Below are positions 27,197 through 34,860 of a stretch of 36,303 nucleotides of DNA, piece after piece. The stretch covers positions 1 to 36,303 of the forward strand of contig JAFGEL010000036.1 in the NCBI GenBank assembly GCA_016931615.1, read 5' to 3'. How positions within the stretch are numbered: the first letter of the stretch is position 1; every line of letters starts with the position of its first letter. The DNA comes from Desulfuromonadales bacterium (GTDB lineage: Bacteria; Desulfobacterota; Desulfuromonadia; Desulfuromonadales; Geopsychrobacteraceae). The notes under the pieces are model-generated. The model was given only the letters and a program-made list of their open reading frames with translations, did no database searches and was not told the origin of the DNA. The position numbers and the translations under genes were made by a program.

Positions 27197-29023
27197 CTAT
27201 TCCACAGTCACGCTTTTAGCCAAGTTACGTGGCTGGTCAACATCGGTTCCCTTGAGGACCGCCACGTGGTAAGCGAGCAGCTGCATCGGAATCGAGGTCA
27301 GAATCGGCATCAGGTCTTCGGTCGTTTCAGGGATTTTGATCAGAGCGGAAACTTTGTCCTGCAATTCATCCCCATCACTGGTGACGGCAATGACCCGGCC
27401 TCCTCGCGCACAGACTTCCTCCATATTGGAAACAACCTTGTCGTAGGTGGCGTTGCGCGGCACCAGAACCACAACCGGCAGGGTTTCATCGATCAGGGCA
27501 ATCGGACCGTGTTTCATTTCTCCGGCAGGGTAACCTTCGGCGTGAATGTACGAAATTTCCTTGAGTTTAAGCGCTCCTTCCAGGGCGATCGGGTATTGAT
27601 TGCCGCGGCCGAGATAGAGGAAATCCCGGACATTCATGTAATCGCGGGCGATCTGTTCAATCTGGCTGTCCAGCTCCAGGGTTTCTTCCACTTGCCGGGG
27701 CAACGCCAGCAGGGCTTCAACCTGGTCACGGCAGTCATCCGCACTGAGTGTCCCGCGCGCGCGGCCCAGTTTGATGGCGAGCAGATAGAGTGCCACCAGT
27801 TGGGTGGTAAACGCCTTGGTCGAAGCAACCCCGATCTCGGGCCCGGCATGGGTATAGATGACACCGTCACTTTCCCGGGCGATCGAGGAATCAACGACAT
27901 TACAGATACAGACCGCTTTGCCCCCCTTACCCTTCGCCTCACGCAGCCCGGCCAGAGTATCGGCCGTTTCACCACTCTGGCTGATCAGCACCGTCAGGCT
28001 TTTATCCGTCACGATCGGATCGCGATAACGGAACTCGCTGGCGATATCGATTTCAACCGGAATCCGCGCCATTTTTTCAATATAGAATTTACCCACCAGC
28101 CCCGCATGCCAGGAAGTGCCACAGGCGATGATGAAAATCTTGTCGAGGCTCGCCAACTCTTCAGCGGAGATATCCAGATCTTCAAGATAGATATCCCCTT
28201 CTTCCCCCTGCAAGCGACCGGCAATGGTGTCGGCCAGCGCGCGGGGCTGCTCGTAAATCTCTTTGAGCATGAAATGCTTGTACCCCCCTTTTTCAGCCAT
28301 CAGCGGGCTCCAGGTGATGGTTTTACTCGACCTGGTGACCGGCTCTCCCTCAAGGGTAGAGATCTTCATGTCAGTGGTTGTGAAGACGGCGATTTCACCA
28401 TCTTCCAGAAAGATCATTTCGCGGGTATGGGCGAGCAGAGCGGGAATGTCCGAAGCGACAAAAAATTCTCCCTCCCCCTGACCGATGACCAGCGGCGCCC
28501 CAAGCTTGGCGGCAATCAGTTTATCCGGCTCGTCCTCACACAGAATAGCCACGGCGTAGGCTCCTTCCGCCTCCGCCAACGCCGCACGGACCGCCGTTTC
28601 AAAATCATTCACCCGGCGGTAATGTTCTTCCACCAGGTGGGCGATAATTTCCGTATCGGTCTCCGATTTGAAATTGTGCCCGGCAGCCTGAAGACGCTCT
28701 TTCAGCTTGAGATAATTCTCAATGATGCCGTTGTGAACAACGATGATATTGCTGGCTTTGTGGGGGTGAGCATTGATTTCCGAAGGCCTGCCGTGAGTCG
28801 CCCAGCGCGTATGTCCAATGCCGCGACGGCCTTGTGCCGGTCTTTCTCTAAGGATGTTTTCCAGATTGATCAGCTTTCCTTCAGCGCGCCGAATCTGAGC
28901 TTCTGCGCCATTCAGAGTACAGATACCGGCCGAGTCGTAACCGCGGTACTCAAGACGTCGCAAACCATTAATGATAATGGGTGAAGCCTCCTGCTGACCG
29001 ATATATCCGACTATTCCGCACAT
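27197..29023 (-). CDS. glmS: Glutamine--fructose-6-phosphate aminotransferase (isomerizing)
   Basis: Makes glucosamine-6-phosphate from fructose-6-phosphate and glutamine, the first step to UDP-GlcNAc for peptidoglycan and lipopolysaccharide. It is 608 residues, the family length. MCGIVGYIG puts the catalytic cysteine at position 2, exposed after methionine removal. The glutaminase domain (1-220) includes [11 protein letters not shown] and HNGIIENY. Two SIS sugar-isomerase domains follow, with [10 protein letters not shown] and the C-terminus [19 protein letters not shown] precedes ATG 29023. It follows glmU by 22 bases, so both steps of the pathway are co-transcribed. No glmS ribozyme-like leader is present, as expected outside Gram-positives. 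Confidence 0.98.
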   Translation of the reverse strand: MCGIVGYIGQQEASPIIINGLRRLEYRGYDSAGICTLNGAEAQIRRAEGKLINLENILRERPAQGRRGIGHTRWATHGRPSEINAHPHKASNIIVVHNGIIENYLKLKERLQAAGHNFKSETDTEIIAHLVEEHYRRVNDFETAVRAALAEAEGAYAVAILCEDEPDKLIAAKLGAPLVIGQGEGEFFVASDIPALLAHTREMIFLEDGEIAVFTTTDMKISTLEGEPVTRSSKTITWSPLMAEKGGYKHFMLKEIYEQPRALADTIAGRLQGEEGDIYLEDLDISAEELASLDKIFIIACGTSWHAGLVGKFYIEKMARIPVEIDIASEFRYRDPIVTDKSLTVLISQSGETADTLAGLREAKGKGGKAVCICNVVDSSIARESDGVIYTHAGPEIGVASTKAFTTQLVALYLLAIKLGRARGTLSADDCRDQVEALLALPRQVEETLELDSQIEQIARDYMNVRDFLYLGRGNQYPIALEGALKLKEISYIHAEGYPAGEMKHGPIALIDETLPVVVLVPRNATYDKVVSNMEEVCARGGRVIAVTSDGDELQDKVSALIKIPETTEDLMPILTSIPMQLLAYHVAVLKGTDVDQPRNLAKSVTVE

Positions 29024-29045
29024 AGATTCTCCCTATAAACCTTGA

Positions 29046-30425
29046 TCAGGATTTTTTCTGCTTACGCAACCGCCAGCCTTCAATCACTTTCTGATCGACC
29101 CGGGACAAGGCCAGTGAATCGGGCGGAACATCCTTGGTAATTGTTGATCCGGCAGCAATCAGGCTGTTACGCCCGATCCTGACCGGTGCGACGAACTGCG
29201 TGTCGCTGCCGACAAACACATCATCTTCGACAATGGTTTTATGTTTATTAACCCCGTCATAATTACAGGTGATCGTACCGCAACCGAAATTGACATTCTG
29301 ACCGACCTCGGAGTCGCCGATATAGGTCAGGTGGCTGGCCTGACTCCGCTCACCAAGGACAGATTTCTTCATTTCCACAAAGTTGCCGATCTTGTTGCTG
29401 CCTTTCAGAACTGAGCCGGGACGCAGGTGAGCCATCGGCCCGATGGTACAGGCAGGGCCGATTTGCGATTCCTCGATGGCACAACCGGCTTTCAGGTGCA
29501 CTCCGTCGGCGACCTGTGAATCGACAACCACGACCCCGGTTTCGATAATGCAGTTTTTACCGATGCTGGTTTGCCCATGCAGATGTACGTTGGGATGGAT
29601 CAGCGTATCGACCCCCAACTCAACCCCGTTATCAATGTAGACCGTCGTCGGATCAACCATTGACACGCCCCCGAGCATCAGGTCAGCGTTGATTTTCCAG
29701 CGCATCAACACCTCGGCTTCGGCCAGCTGGCAGCGGTCATTAATCCCCATGACTTCGGTCGGGTCATCAACACACAGAGCCCTGGTTGTTTGACCGGCAG
29801 CAACTGCAGCGGCAACCACGTCGGTCAAATAATATTCGCCCTGGGCATTATTTTTATTCAGCCCCTTCAAGGCAGACAGGACAAAGGCCGTGTCGAACAG
29901 ATAGGTGCCCGTGTTGATCTCCGTCACCGCCCGCTGGTCAGAGCTGGCATCTTTTTCTTCAACGATACTGAGTACGCGTTCACCATCCCGAATCACCCGG
30001 CCGTAACCGTGCGGGTTGGGCATTTGTGCTGTCAGGACCGTGACTGCAGCTTTCTGCTGAGAATGATAATTCTGCAACTGCTGCAGCGTCTCCGGCTTCA
30101 GCAAAGGCACATCTCCACACAACAGCAACAGCGGACCGGAATAGCCCCTGAGGGAATCCGCGGCACACATCAGGGCATGGCCGGTCCCGAGTTGATCGGT
30201 CTGTTCGATCCAGGTCAGTTCCTCAGCAGCAAAAGACTCTTTAATCTGCTCCGCGCGGTGGCCGATGACAACCTTCAACTGCTTAAAACCCGCCTGCTTT
30301 GCCGCCGCCAATGGATAGTAGAGCATCGGCTCACCACAGAGCGGATGGAGAACTTTCGGCATTGCCGACTTCATTCTTGTTCCTTTGCCCGCGGCCAGTA
30401 TGACGGCCGCCAATCCCTTGTTCAT
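29046..30425 (-). CDS. glmU: Bifunctional UDP-GlcNAc pyrophosphorylase / glucosamine-1-phosphate acetyltransferase
   Basis: Acetylates glucosamine-1-phosphate and then joins it to UTP, giving UDP-GlcNAc. It is 459 residues. The uridylyltransferase domain (1-230) has LAAGKGTRMKSAMPKVLHP, QLGTGHAL and CGDVPLL. The left-handed beta-helix acetyltransferase domain (about 250-455) shows hexapeptide repeats and the motifs MAHLRPGSVL, GNFVEMKKS, LTYIGDSEVG and NFGCGTITCNYDG. ATG at 30425 has AAGGGG eight bases upstream and a candidate promoter at 30470-30499. It heads the 12-gene run. Confidence 0.98.
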   Translation of the reverse strand: MNKGLAAVILAAGKGTRMKSAMPKVLHPLCGEPMLYYPLAAAKQAGFKQLKVVIGHRAEQIKESFAAEELTWIEQTDQLGTGHALMCAADSLRGYSGPLLLLCGDVPLLKPETLQQLQNYHSQQKAAVTVLTAQMPNPHGYGRVIRDGERVLSIVEEKDASSDQRAVTEINTGTYLFDTAFVLSALKGLNKNNAQGEYYLTDVVAAAVAAGQTTRALCVDDPTEVMGINDRCQLAEAEVLMRWKINADLMLGGVSMVDPTTVYIDNGVELGVDTLIHPNVHLHGQTSIGKNCIIETGVVVVDSQVADGVHLKAGCAIEESQIGPACTIGPMAHLRPGSVLKGSNKIGNFVEMKKSVLGERSQASHLTYIGDSEVGQNVNFGCGTITCNYDGVNKHKTIVEDDVFVGSDTQFVAPVRIGRNSLIAAGSTITKDVPPDSLALSRVDQKVIEGWRLRKQKKS

Positions 30426-30469
30426 GTGTCAGTCCCCTTGAGTTGTAAATCGATAAGTAAAAACATTTG

Positions 30470-30499
30470 ATTATCTCGAAAGCTCTCGAGGCAAGTCAA
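30470..30499 (-). promoter_or_regulatory. Candidate sigma-70 promoter for the glmU-led run
   Basis: On the minus strand TTGACT (30499-30494) and GATAAT (30475-30470) are separated by 18 bases; each matches five of six consensus bases. The start near 30463 leaves a leader of about 38 bases before glmU. Confidence 0.6.
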
Positions 30500-30537
30500 T
30501 GTTTATCCCTACCGGAAATCAGAAAAGTCTCTGAATA

Positions 30538-30566
30538 TTTACATTATTCCACCCCTCACGTATAGT
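30538..30566 (+). promoter_or_regulatory. Sigma-70 promoter for the hypothetical/radical SAM pair
   Basis: TTTACA (30538-30543) and TATAGT (30561-30566) are exactly 17 bases apart, each five of six to consensus. The predicted start near 30573 puts the GGAGG ribosome site (30576-30580) almost at the 5' end of the transcript, so the leader is very short. Confidence 0.7.
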
Positions 30567-30588
30567 CTCAGCTGCGGAGGGTCAAGAA

Positions 30589-31140
30589 ATGAACGATCGA
30601 AGAAGCCTGGCACAGGAACTGGACGAAATCCAGCATGCGATGAAAGAGCTGGAAATCCGTTATGAACAGTACTTTGCCGGCATAGAAAGACGCGAGCCTT
30701 ATCATGAACGCAAGGATCTCGCCCGGCGCTTGCGTCATTTCACCAATCGCCACATCGTCTGGACGGACCTGAAGTTTCGTTACCAGGGCATGGCCTCACG
30801 CTTCATGTCCTACAGCCAGTATTGGGACCGGATTCAGCGACTGATCGATGAAGGCAAGTACAATCGTCATACGACCAAGCTCAAAGCGCCCGCCGTTGCT
30901 CAACAAGAACGCCGAAAACCGGTCTGTCCGGAATCCGAAGCCCGAAAACTGCATGAAGAATTCAATCAGGCAAGAGCGGCCCTCGGCCTCAGCGGTGAGG
31001 GACCAAGCGCCGACAAAGTTGCCGCATTTATTACCGCCCAACGGGAAAAGATTTACCAGCGCTACGGTAATCAACCGGTCGAATTCAGCATTGATACCAG
31101 TGACGGCAAACCGCGTATCAAGGTCAGCCTGAAGAAATAA
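30589..31140 (+). CDS. Uncharacterised helical protein, MXAN_5187 C-terminal-like
   Basis: A 183-residue soluble protein with no signal peptide or membrane segment. Residues 5-95 are charged helices with ELEIRYEQYFAGIERREPY, RHFTNRHIVWTDLKFRYQGM and FMSYSQYWDRIQRLIDEG. This pattern resembles what I recall as the C-terminal domain of the myxobacterial MXAN_5187 protein, found across delta-proteobacteria without known function. A flexible linker (about 97-112) leads to a second helical part (about 115-158) and a beta-like tail FSIDTSDGKPRIKVSLKK. GGAGG lies eight bases before the ATG and a good promoter lies upstream. The radical SAM gene starts nine bases after the stop with almost no ribosome site, so the two are probably coupled. 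Function is not assigned. Confidence 0.8.
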   Translation: MNDRRSLAQELDEIQHAMKELEIRYEQYFAGIERREPYHERKDLARRLRHFTNRHIVWTDLKFRYQGMASRFMSYSQYWDRIQRLIDEGKYNRHTTKLKAPAVAQQERRKPVCPESEARKLHEEFNQARAALGLSGEGPSADKVAAFITAQREKIYQRYGNQPVEFSIDTSDGKPRIKVSLKK

Positions 31141-31149
31141 CCCACCAAA

Positions 31150-33006
31150 ATGCGTATCATTATTGCCACCCTGCACGTCAGGCAGTCATCTCAGGCCGTC
31201 CCCCTGGCAGCAGGTTGCCTGAAGGCCGGTCTGCCGGAACTCCTGCGCCAGAACACTGAGCTGATCGATTTTTATCCGGATCAGGACGATGATTTTATTA
31301 TCAGGACCTGTCTGAACAGACGCGCTGACCTGATCGCTTTTCCCCTGTATGTCTGGAATCGCCATCAGGTCTTACGACTCAGTTCTCAACTGCGGCGCAT
31401 GAACCCCGCACTGATTCTTTTGGCCGGAGGTCCCGAAGCCAGTGCCGACAGTCGTAAGGTTCTCAGCGAAGGGGCTCTGGATGCCGTCATCTGCGGTGAA
31501 GGGGATCAGGCCTTTGCCGACTATGTGACGTGCCGTTCAAAAGGTCACCCAACCTTCGGCATTGAAGGGCTGCACGAGAAAACTCGCCAATCAGCCCTGC
31601 AAGCAGCCGTCTGTCCCGATCTTTCAAAGCTCAGGTCTCCTTGGCTCAACGGGGATCTCCCCCTCAGCCCGGGCTGTGGAGTGCTGTGGGAAGTGGCCCG
31701 CGGCTGTCAATTCAACTGTGCATTCTGTTATGACGCCAAGGGCCATCGCGGAGTTCGTCCTCTCCCATTTGAGCGACTGGAACAGGAGCTTGAGCTGTTT
31801 GTTGAAAAACAGGTCAGCCAGATCTGGGTTCTGGACTCAACATTCAATGCCCCCCGCGGACGGGGGAAAAAACTGCTCGAACTGTTACTGACCAGGGCAC
31901 CTCGAATTCACTACCATATCGAAGCAAAGGCAGATCTGCTTGATGATGAAACCATTGAACTGCTGGCACACCTCTCCTGTTCAATACAACTCGGTCTGCA
32001 ATCCGCAAATCCAGATGTTCTCAGGCCCCTGCGACGCAAACTCGATCCGCAGACGATGAAATCGCGCCTGAGTAAGTTGTCACGAGCCGGGTTAACCTTC
32101 GGGCTTGACCTGATCTACGGACTGCCCGGAGACAACCATGACGGTTTCATCAACAGTCTCAATTTTGCTCTGGACCAGCAGCCCAACCAGGTCGACATAT
32201 TTCCTCTTGCTATTCTGCCGGGAACGGAGTTATTTCACCACAGCGAGGCTTTTCACCTTCAGGGGCAGCCATCCCCGCCTTACCTGGTTGAGGAGAATGC
32301 GACCTATTCAAGCGCTGACCTGGGAAAAAGTCGCGAACTGGCGGCCCTGACCGACATTTTCTACAACCGGGGACGCGCGGTCGGATTTTTCCGCCAGCTT
32401 TGCCGGGCGCTGAAACAGACTCCCGCTGCTTTTCTTCAGGATTTCGGATGCTGGCTGCAGCGCGAGAAAGGCTTGAGTCAAAATCAGATTCTGGATGTCG
32501 AAAGCTGGCAACCCGGGGACATTCTATCTTTTCAGCTTGAGTTCATCACCCGCTTACTGCGCAATCACAACCGTGACAGGTTAATCGCTCTCAGTCAGGA
32601 TCTGATTCGTTACCATTATTGCTGCGCCGAAGTCCTTCTGACTGAAGACTGCCAGCCCGCTGAGTGTCCCCCCGATGAGAGGAAAGCTCTGAACACGCTC
32701 TGGAAACTTCATTCAGAAGTGAGGATGGCCTCCTTTCATTATTCTCTGGATGATCTGGAAAGCCGGGGAGGTGAGCCGCTGGAGGTTATTGCGCGCCAGC
32801 TGAAAAGTGACCCTTCAGAGGTGATTTTTTTTCGTCAGGGAGGAGAAATCATTATAGAAAGTCTGGATGATGACTTTGCCCGGCTGCTGAGAAAAGCGCA
32901 AAATCCCGAAAGGGGAAAAGACCTGGTCGGAAACCCTGCAACGCACGACGCTCACGACCAGCTGCTGTTTGCAATCAGCCAGGGGCTGTTGATCCCGGTT
33001 ATTTGA
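31150..33006 (+). CDS. B12-binding-type radical SAM protein (DUF4080-like)
   Basis: A 618-residue S-adenosylmethionine radical enzyme of unknown substrate. The N-terminal 125 residues form a cobalamin-binding-like fold (RRADLIAFPLYVWNRHQVL, LLAGGPEAS, ICGEGDQAF). The radical SAM core (about 175-390) carries the cluster motif Cys186-x3-Cys190-x2-Cys193 (ARGCQFNCAFCYD). It continues with IQLGLQSANPDVL and GLDLIYGLPGD, and ends with FPLAILPGTEL, all as in B12-dependent radical SAM families. The 230-residue C-terminal region resembles DUF4080-type tails and has no known activity. The start ATG at 31150 follows the preceding gene by nine bases. The last eight bases overlap the convergent regulator gene. 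The exact reaction cannot be told. Confidence 0.85.
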   Translation: MRIIIATLHVRQSSQAVPLAAGCLKAGLPELLRQNTELIDFYPDQDDDFIIRTCLNRRADLIAFPLYVWNRHQVLRLSSQLRRMNPALILLAGGPEASADSRKVLSEGALDAVICGEGDQAFADYVTCRSKGHPTFGIEGLHEKTRQSALQAAVCPDLSKLRSPWLNGDLPLSPGCGVLWEVARGCQFNCAFCYDAKGHRGVRPLPFERLEQELELFVEKQVSQIWVLDSTFNAPRGRGKKLLELLLTRAPRIHYHIEAKADLLDDETIELLAHLSCSIQLGLQSANPDVLRPLRRKLDPQTMKSRLSKLSRAGLTFGLDLIYGLPGDNHDGFINSLNFALDQQPNQVDIFPLAILPGTELFHHSEAFHLQGQPSPPYLVEENATYSSADLGKSRELAALTDIFYNRGRAVGFFRQLCRALKQTPAAFLQDFGCWLQREKGLSQNQILDVESWQPGDILSFQLEFITRLLRNHNRDRLIALSQDLIRYHYCCAEVLLTEDCQPAECPPDERKALNTLWKLHSEVRMASFHYSLDDLESRGGEPLEVIARQLKSDPSEVIFFRQGGEIIIESLDDDFARLLRKAQNPERGKDLVGNPATHDAHDQLLFAISQGLLIPVI

Positions 33007-34366
33007 GCAACAGGTCGACTACACCCTGATAGGTTTGGCGCCGGCGCTCCGAGCGCCCGTAGAGTGTCGAAGAGAAAAGTGCTGTGGCGGCATGTTCACC
33101 GAGCATGGAAAACAGCTGATAATCGATCGATTCGAGCTGTTCCTTCTGGATAAACAGGCGATAAATGGCCAGCAATCCGATCATCTGACCATGAATGATG
33201 AGGGGGATAGCAACGATGGGGGAGAGGATATCATCTGAGCCCTCACTGACCGAACCCTCAAAAAAATAGTTTTCAGCCTTGGCTGCCGTTTCACCCAGAA
33301 CACCCTCTCCGAGGGGAATATCCGGAAAGCTTTCATCGGCTCCAAAGCCCTCTCCGGTTTCAAACGACAGGCTCTGGGTATTTTTATCAAACAGCAGAAC
33401 GGCAAACTTTTCGGCCCCGACGAAGTTGATCACAACTTCCTTGATAATTTCCAGAGTTTCTTCACGGTCGAGGGTCGAATGCAGTCGGGATGAAGCAATA
33501 TAAAGATTCGTCAGGTTATTGTTGACGTCCTCGACCTGAACCAGCTGATTGGCAAAATCAAGATTCTCCTGTTCCAGTTCACCGATTCGCCTCAAAGCAT
33601 CATCCTGCTCATGACGCAACCTGGAGCATTCATTTTCCAGAGCTAAGAGTCGCTGACTGAGCCTTTGATCGATTTCTTCATGAGCAAGGTTTTCAGCTTT
33701 TTTGGCCAGCACAAGCTCATCCAGCAGCTTTTTACTCTCCCGGTCAGGATAGATAAAATAAACCCCGCAACCATCTTCATCAGCCTGAGCTGAACGTTTG
33801 ATTTTTCCGTAGATTGACAGGGATTTGCCATGCGGGGTCTCAATCTTGATTTCTACCGTGGTATTTTCCGCTAAAGGTGTTGCTGACTTGAGGTAGGCAC
33901 CCGTAGTCGAAATATCCTCAGTGCTGACCACGTGGAAGTTGCCTCCCTCCTGCAGTTGCACCGGTATTTTGACCGGAACCCGATCGGCTGTTCGGCGTTG
34001 AACCTGTCCCAGTAGCCGCTGGACTTTTTCACGCAGTTCATTTTTATTGACCGGTTTGGTGATATAATCATCACAGCCGGCATCCAGACAACTTTTTACC
34101 TCTTCCGGCTTTCCCGCTGCCGTCACCATGAGAATCGGCAGTTTCTTCCAACGGTCATGCTGGCGAATAACACGGCAGACCTCATCCCCGTTGATGCCCG
34201 GCATGTAATAATCCAGCAACAGAACATCAGGAGCGATCTTGTCGAGCCGTTGGAGGGTTTCTTCCCCGGATGACGCCGTCACCAGATCGTAATCACAACT
34301 TTCGAGATAAGATCGTTCAAGCTCGAGAAAAAGATCAACATCATCGACCAGAAGAATTTTCGCCAT
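32999..34366 (-). CDS. Response regulator fusion: REC - PilZ - coiled coil - GAF
   Basis: A 455-residue cytoplasmic signalling protein. REC domain (2-118): phospho-acceptor Asp52 (LLLDYYMPG), Lys104 (ITKPVNK). PilZ domain (about 123-215) with both cyclic-di-GMP motifs: RxxxR at Arg125-Arg129 and DxSxxG at Asp151-Gly156 (EDISTTGAYL), so c-di-GMP binding is plausible. A heptad-rich coiled coil (about 215-285) follows. A GAF domain (about 300-435) includes FAVLLFDKNTQSLSF and LSPIVAIPLIIHGQMIGLLAIYR. ATG 34366 has AAGGAG seven bases upstream; a TTG two codons earlier is rejected. There is no output DNA-binding or enzymatic domain, suggesting a protein-interaction output. The stop overlaps the convergent radical SAM gene by eight bases. 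It lies downstream of a terminator, so its own promoter may be in the 34367-34404 region, though I cannot identify one. Confidence 0.9.
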   Translation of the reverse strand: MAKILLVDDVDLFLELERSYLESCDYDLVTASSGEETLQRLDKIAPDVLLLDYYMPGINGDEVCRVIRQHDRWKKLPILMVTAAGKPEEVKSCLDAGCDDYITKPVNKNELREKVQRLLGQVQRRTADRVPVKIPVQLQEGGNFHVVSTEDISTTGAYLKSATPLAENTTVEIKIETPHGKSLSIYGKIKRSAQADEDGCGVYFIYPDRESKKLLDELVLAKKAENLAHEEIDQRLSQRLLALENECSRLRHEQDDALRRIGELEQENLDFANQLVQVEDVNNNLTNLYIASSRLHSTLDREETLEIIKEVVINFVGAEKFAVLLFDKNTQSLSFETGEGFGADESFPDIPLGEGVLGETAAKAENYFFEGSVSEGSDDILSPIVAIPLIIHGQMIGLLAIYRLFIQKEQLESIDYQLFSMLGEHAATALFSSTLYGRSERRRQTYQGVVDLLLK

Positions 34367-34404
34367 CAGCAAGCTCCTTAAAAAAAGCAGATTAAGCCTA
34401 CCTG

Positions 34405-34454
34405 AGGGAAAAGAAAAAGTAAAGGCTCCTAACGCAACTGCGCAGGAGCCTTTA
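34405..34454 (-). terminator. Rho-independent terminator after the thioredoxin-like gene
   Basis: An 11-bp perfect stem, TAAAGGCTCCT (34420-34430) with AGGAGCCTTTA (34444-34454), and a 13-base loop. On the minus strand it is followed by ACTTTTTCTTTTCCC. It lies 28 bases after the thioredoxin-like stop and only about 40 bases before the regulator start. Confidence 0.85.
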
Positions 34455-34482
34455 AAGTCGAAGAAATCACTGAGACTGTGGA

Positions 34483-34758
34483 TCAGGCCACTTCGGCGAC
34501 ATCCCTCAGGTAGCGGGGACGTTCAGCGATGAAATTGACAATTTCATCAACCCCGGGAACACGTCCAGCAATACGAACCTGATCATCGATCAACAGAGCC
34601 GGAACAACATAAATACGGTTGTCGATCATCTTGCGCGAATCAGTAAACTGATGAACCTCTGCTTCGACTCCCAGCTTATCTAGAGCCTGCCTGACATTAT
34701 CAACCGTGCCTTGGCAACTTTCCGGATTCTCGGGCCTACAAAGAATATCGATACGCAT
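34483..34758 (-). CDS. Thioredoxin-fold protein (Thioredoxin_3-like) with displaced cysteines
   Basis: A 91-residue thioredoxin-fold protein. The core IYVVPALLIDDQVRIAGRVPGVDEIVNF (split here as VVPALLIDDQ and VRIAGRVPGVDEI) matches the end of the redox-active disulfide/Thioredoxin_3 family, including the cis-proline in VVPA. The usual CxxC is absent: Cys15 aligns with the second cysteine, the first is Pro12, and the only other cysteine is Cys7 (ILCRPENPESCQG). It may act in redox chemistry by an unusual pair, or have lost it. GGAGG lies six bases before the ATG. A strong promoter is at 34809-34836 and a strong terminator follows, so it is a single-gene unit between clpB and the regulator. 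Confidence 0.75.
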   Translation of the reverse strand: MRIDILCRPENPESCQGTVDNVRQALDKLGVEAEVHQFTDSRKMIDNRIYVVPALLIDDQVRIAGRVPGVDEIVNFIAERPRYLRDVAEVA

Positions 34759-34808
34759 GATTTACCTCCGCGAATGTCGTTGGAGTCAATTATTACTATT
34801 TTGGTAAT

Positions 34809-34836
34809 ATTATATAGGCAATTTACAAAGATGCAA
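34809..34836 (-). promoter_or_regulatory. Sigma-70 promoter for the thioredoxin-like gene
   Basis: On the minus strand TTGCAT (34836-34831) and a perfect TATAAT (34814-34809) are 16 bases apart. The predicted start near 34802 gives a leader of about 44 bases. An imperfect inverted repeat (TATTAC at 34791-34796, GTAATA at 34804-34809) lies over the start site and could be an operator, but it is short and AT-rich. Confidence 0.7.
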
Positions 34837-34860
34837 GCATTTTATTTTGTAATAGACAAA

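Noticed and set aside
27266..28984. 572-codon open frame antisense to glmS
   Set aside because: It lies entirely opposite a clearly conserved gene and its translation shows no recognisable domain; it is a by-product of glmS codon usage.
29024..29045. glmS ribozyme or riboswitch before glmS
   Set aside because: Only 22 bases separate glmU and glmS, too short for such an element.
34789..34811. TATTAC/GTAATA inverted repeat as a firm operator
   Set aside because: Arms are only six AT-rich bases in an AT-rich spacer; mentioned with the promoter but not called separately.
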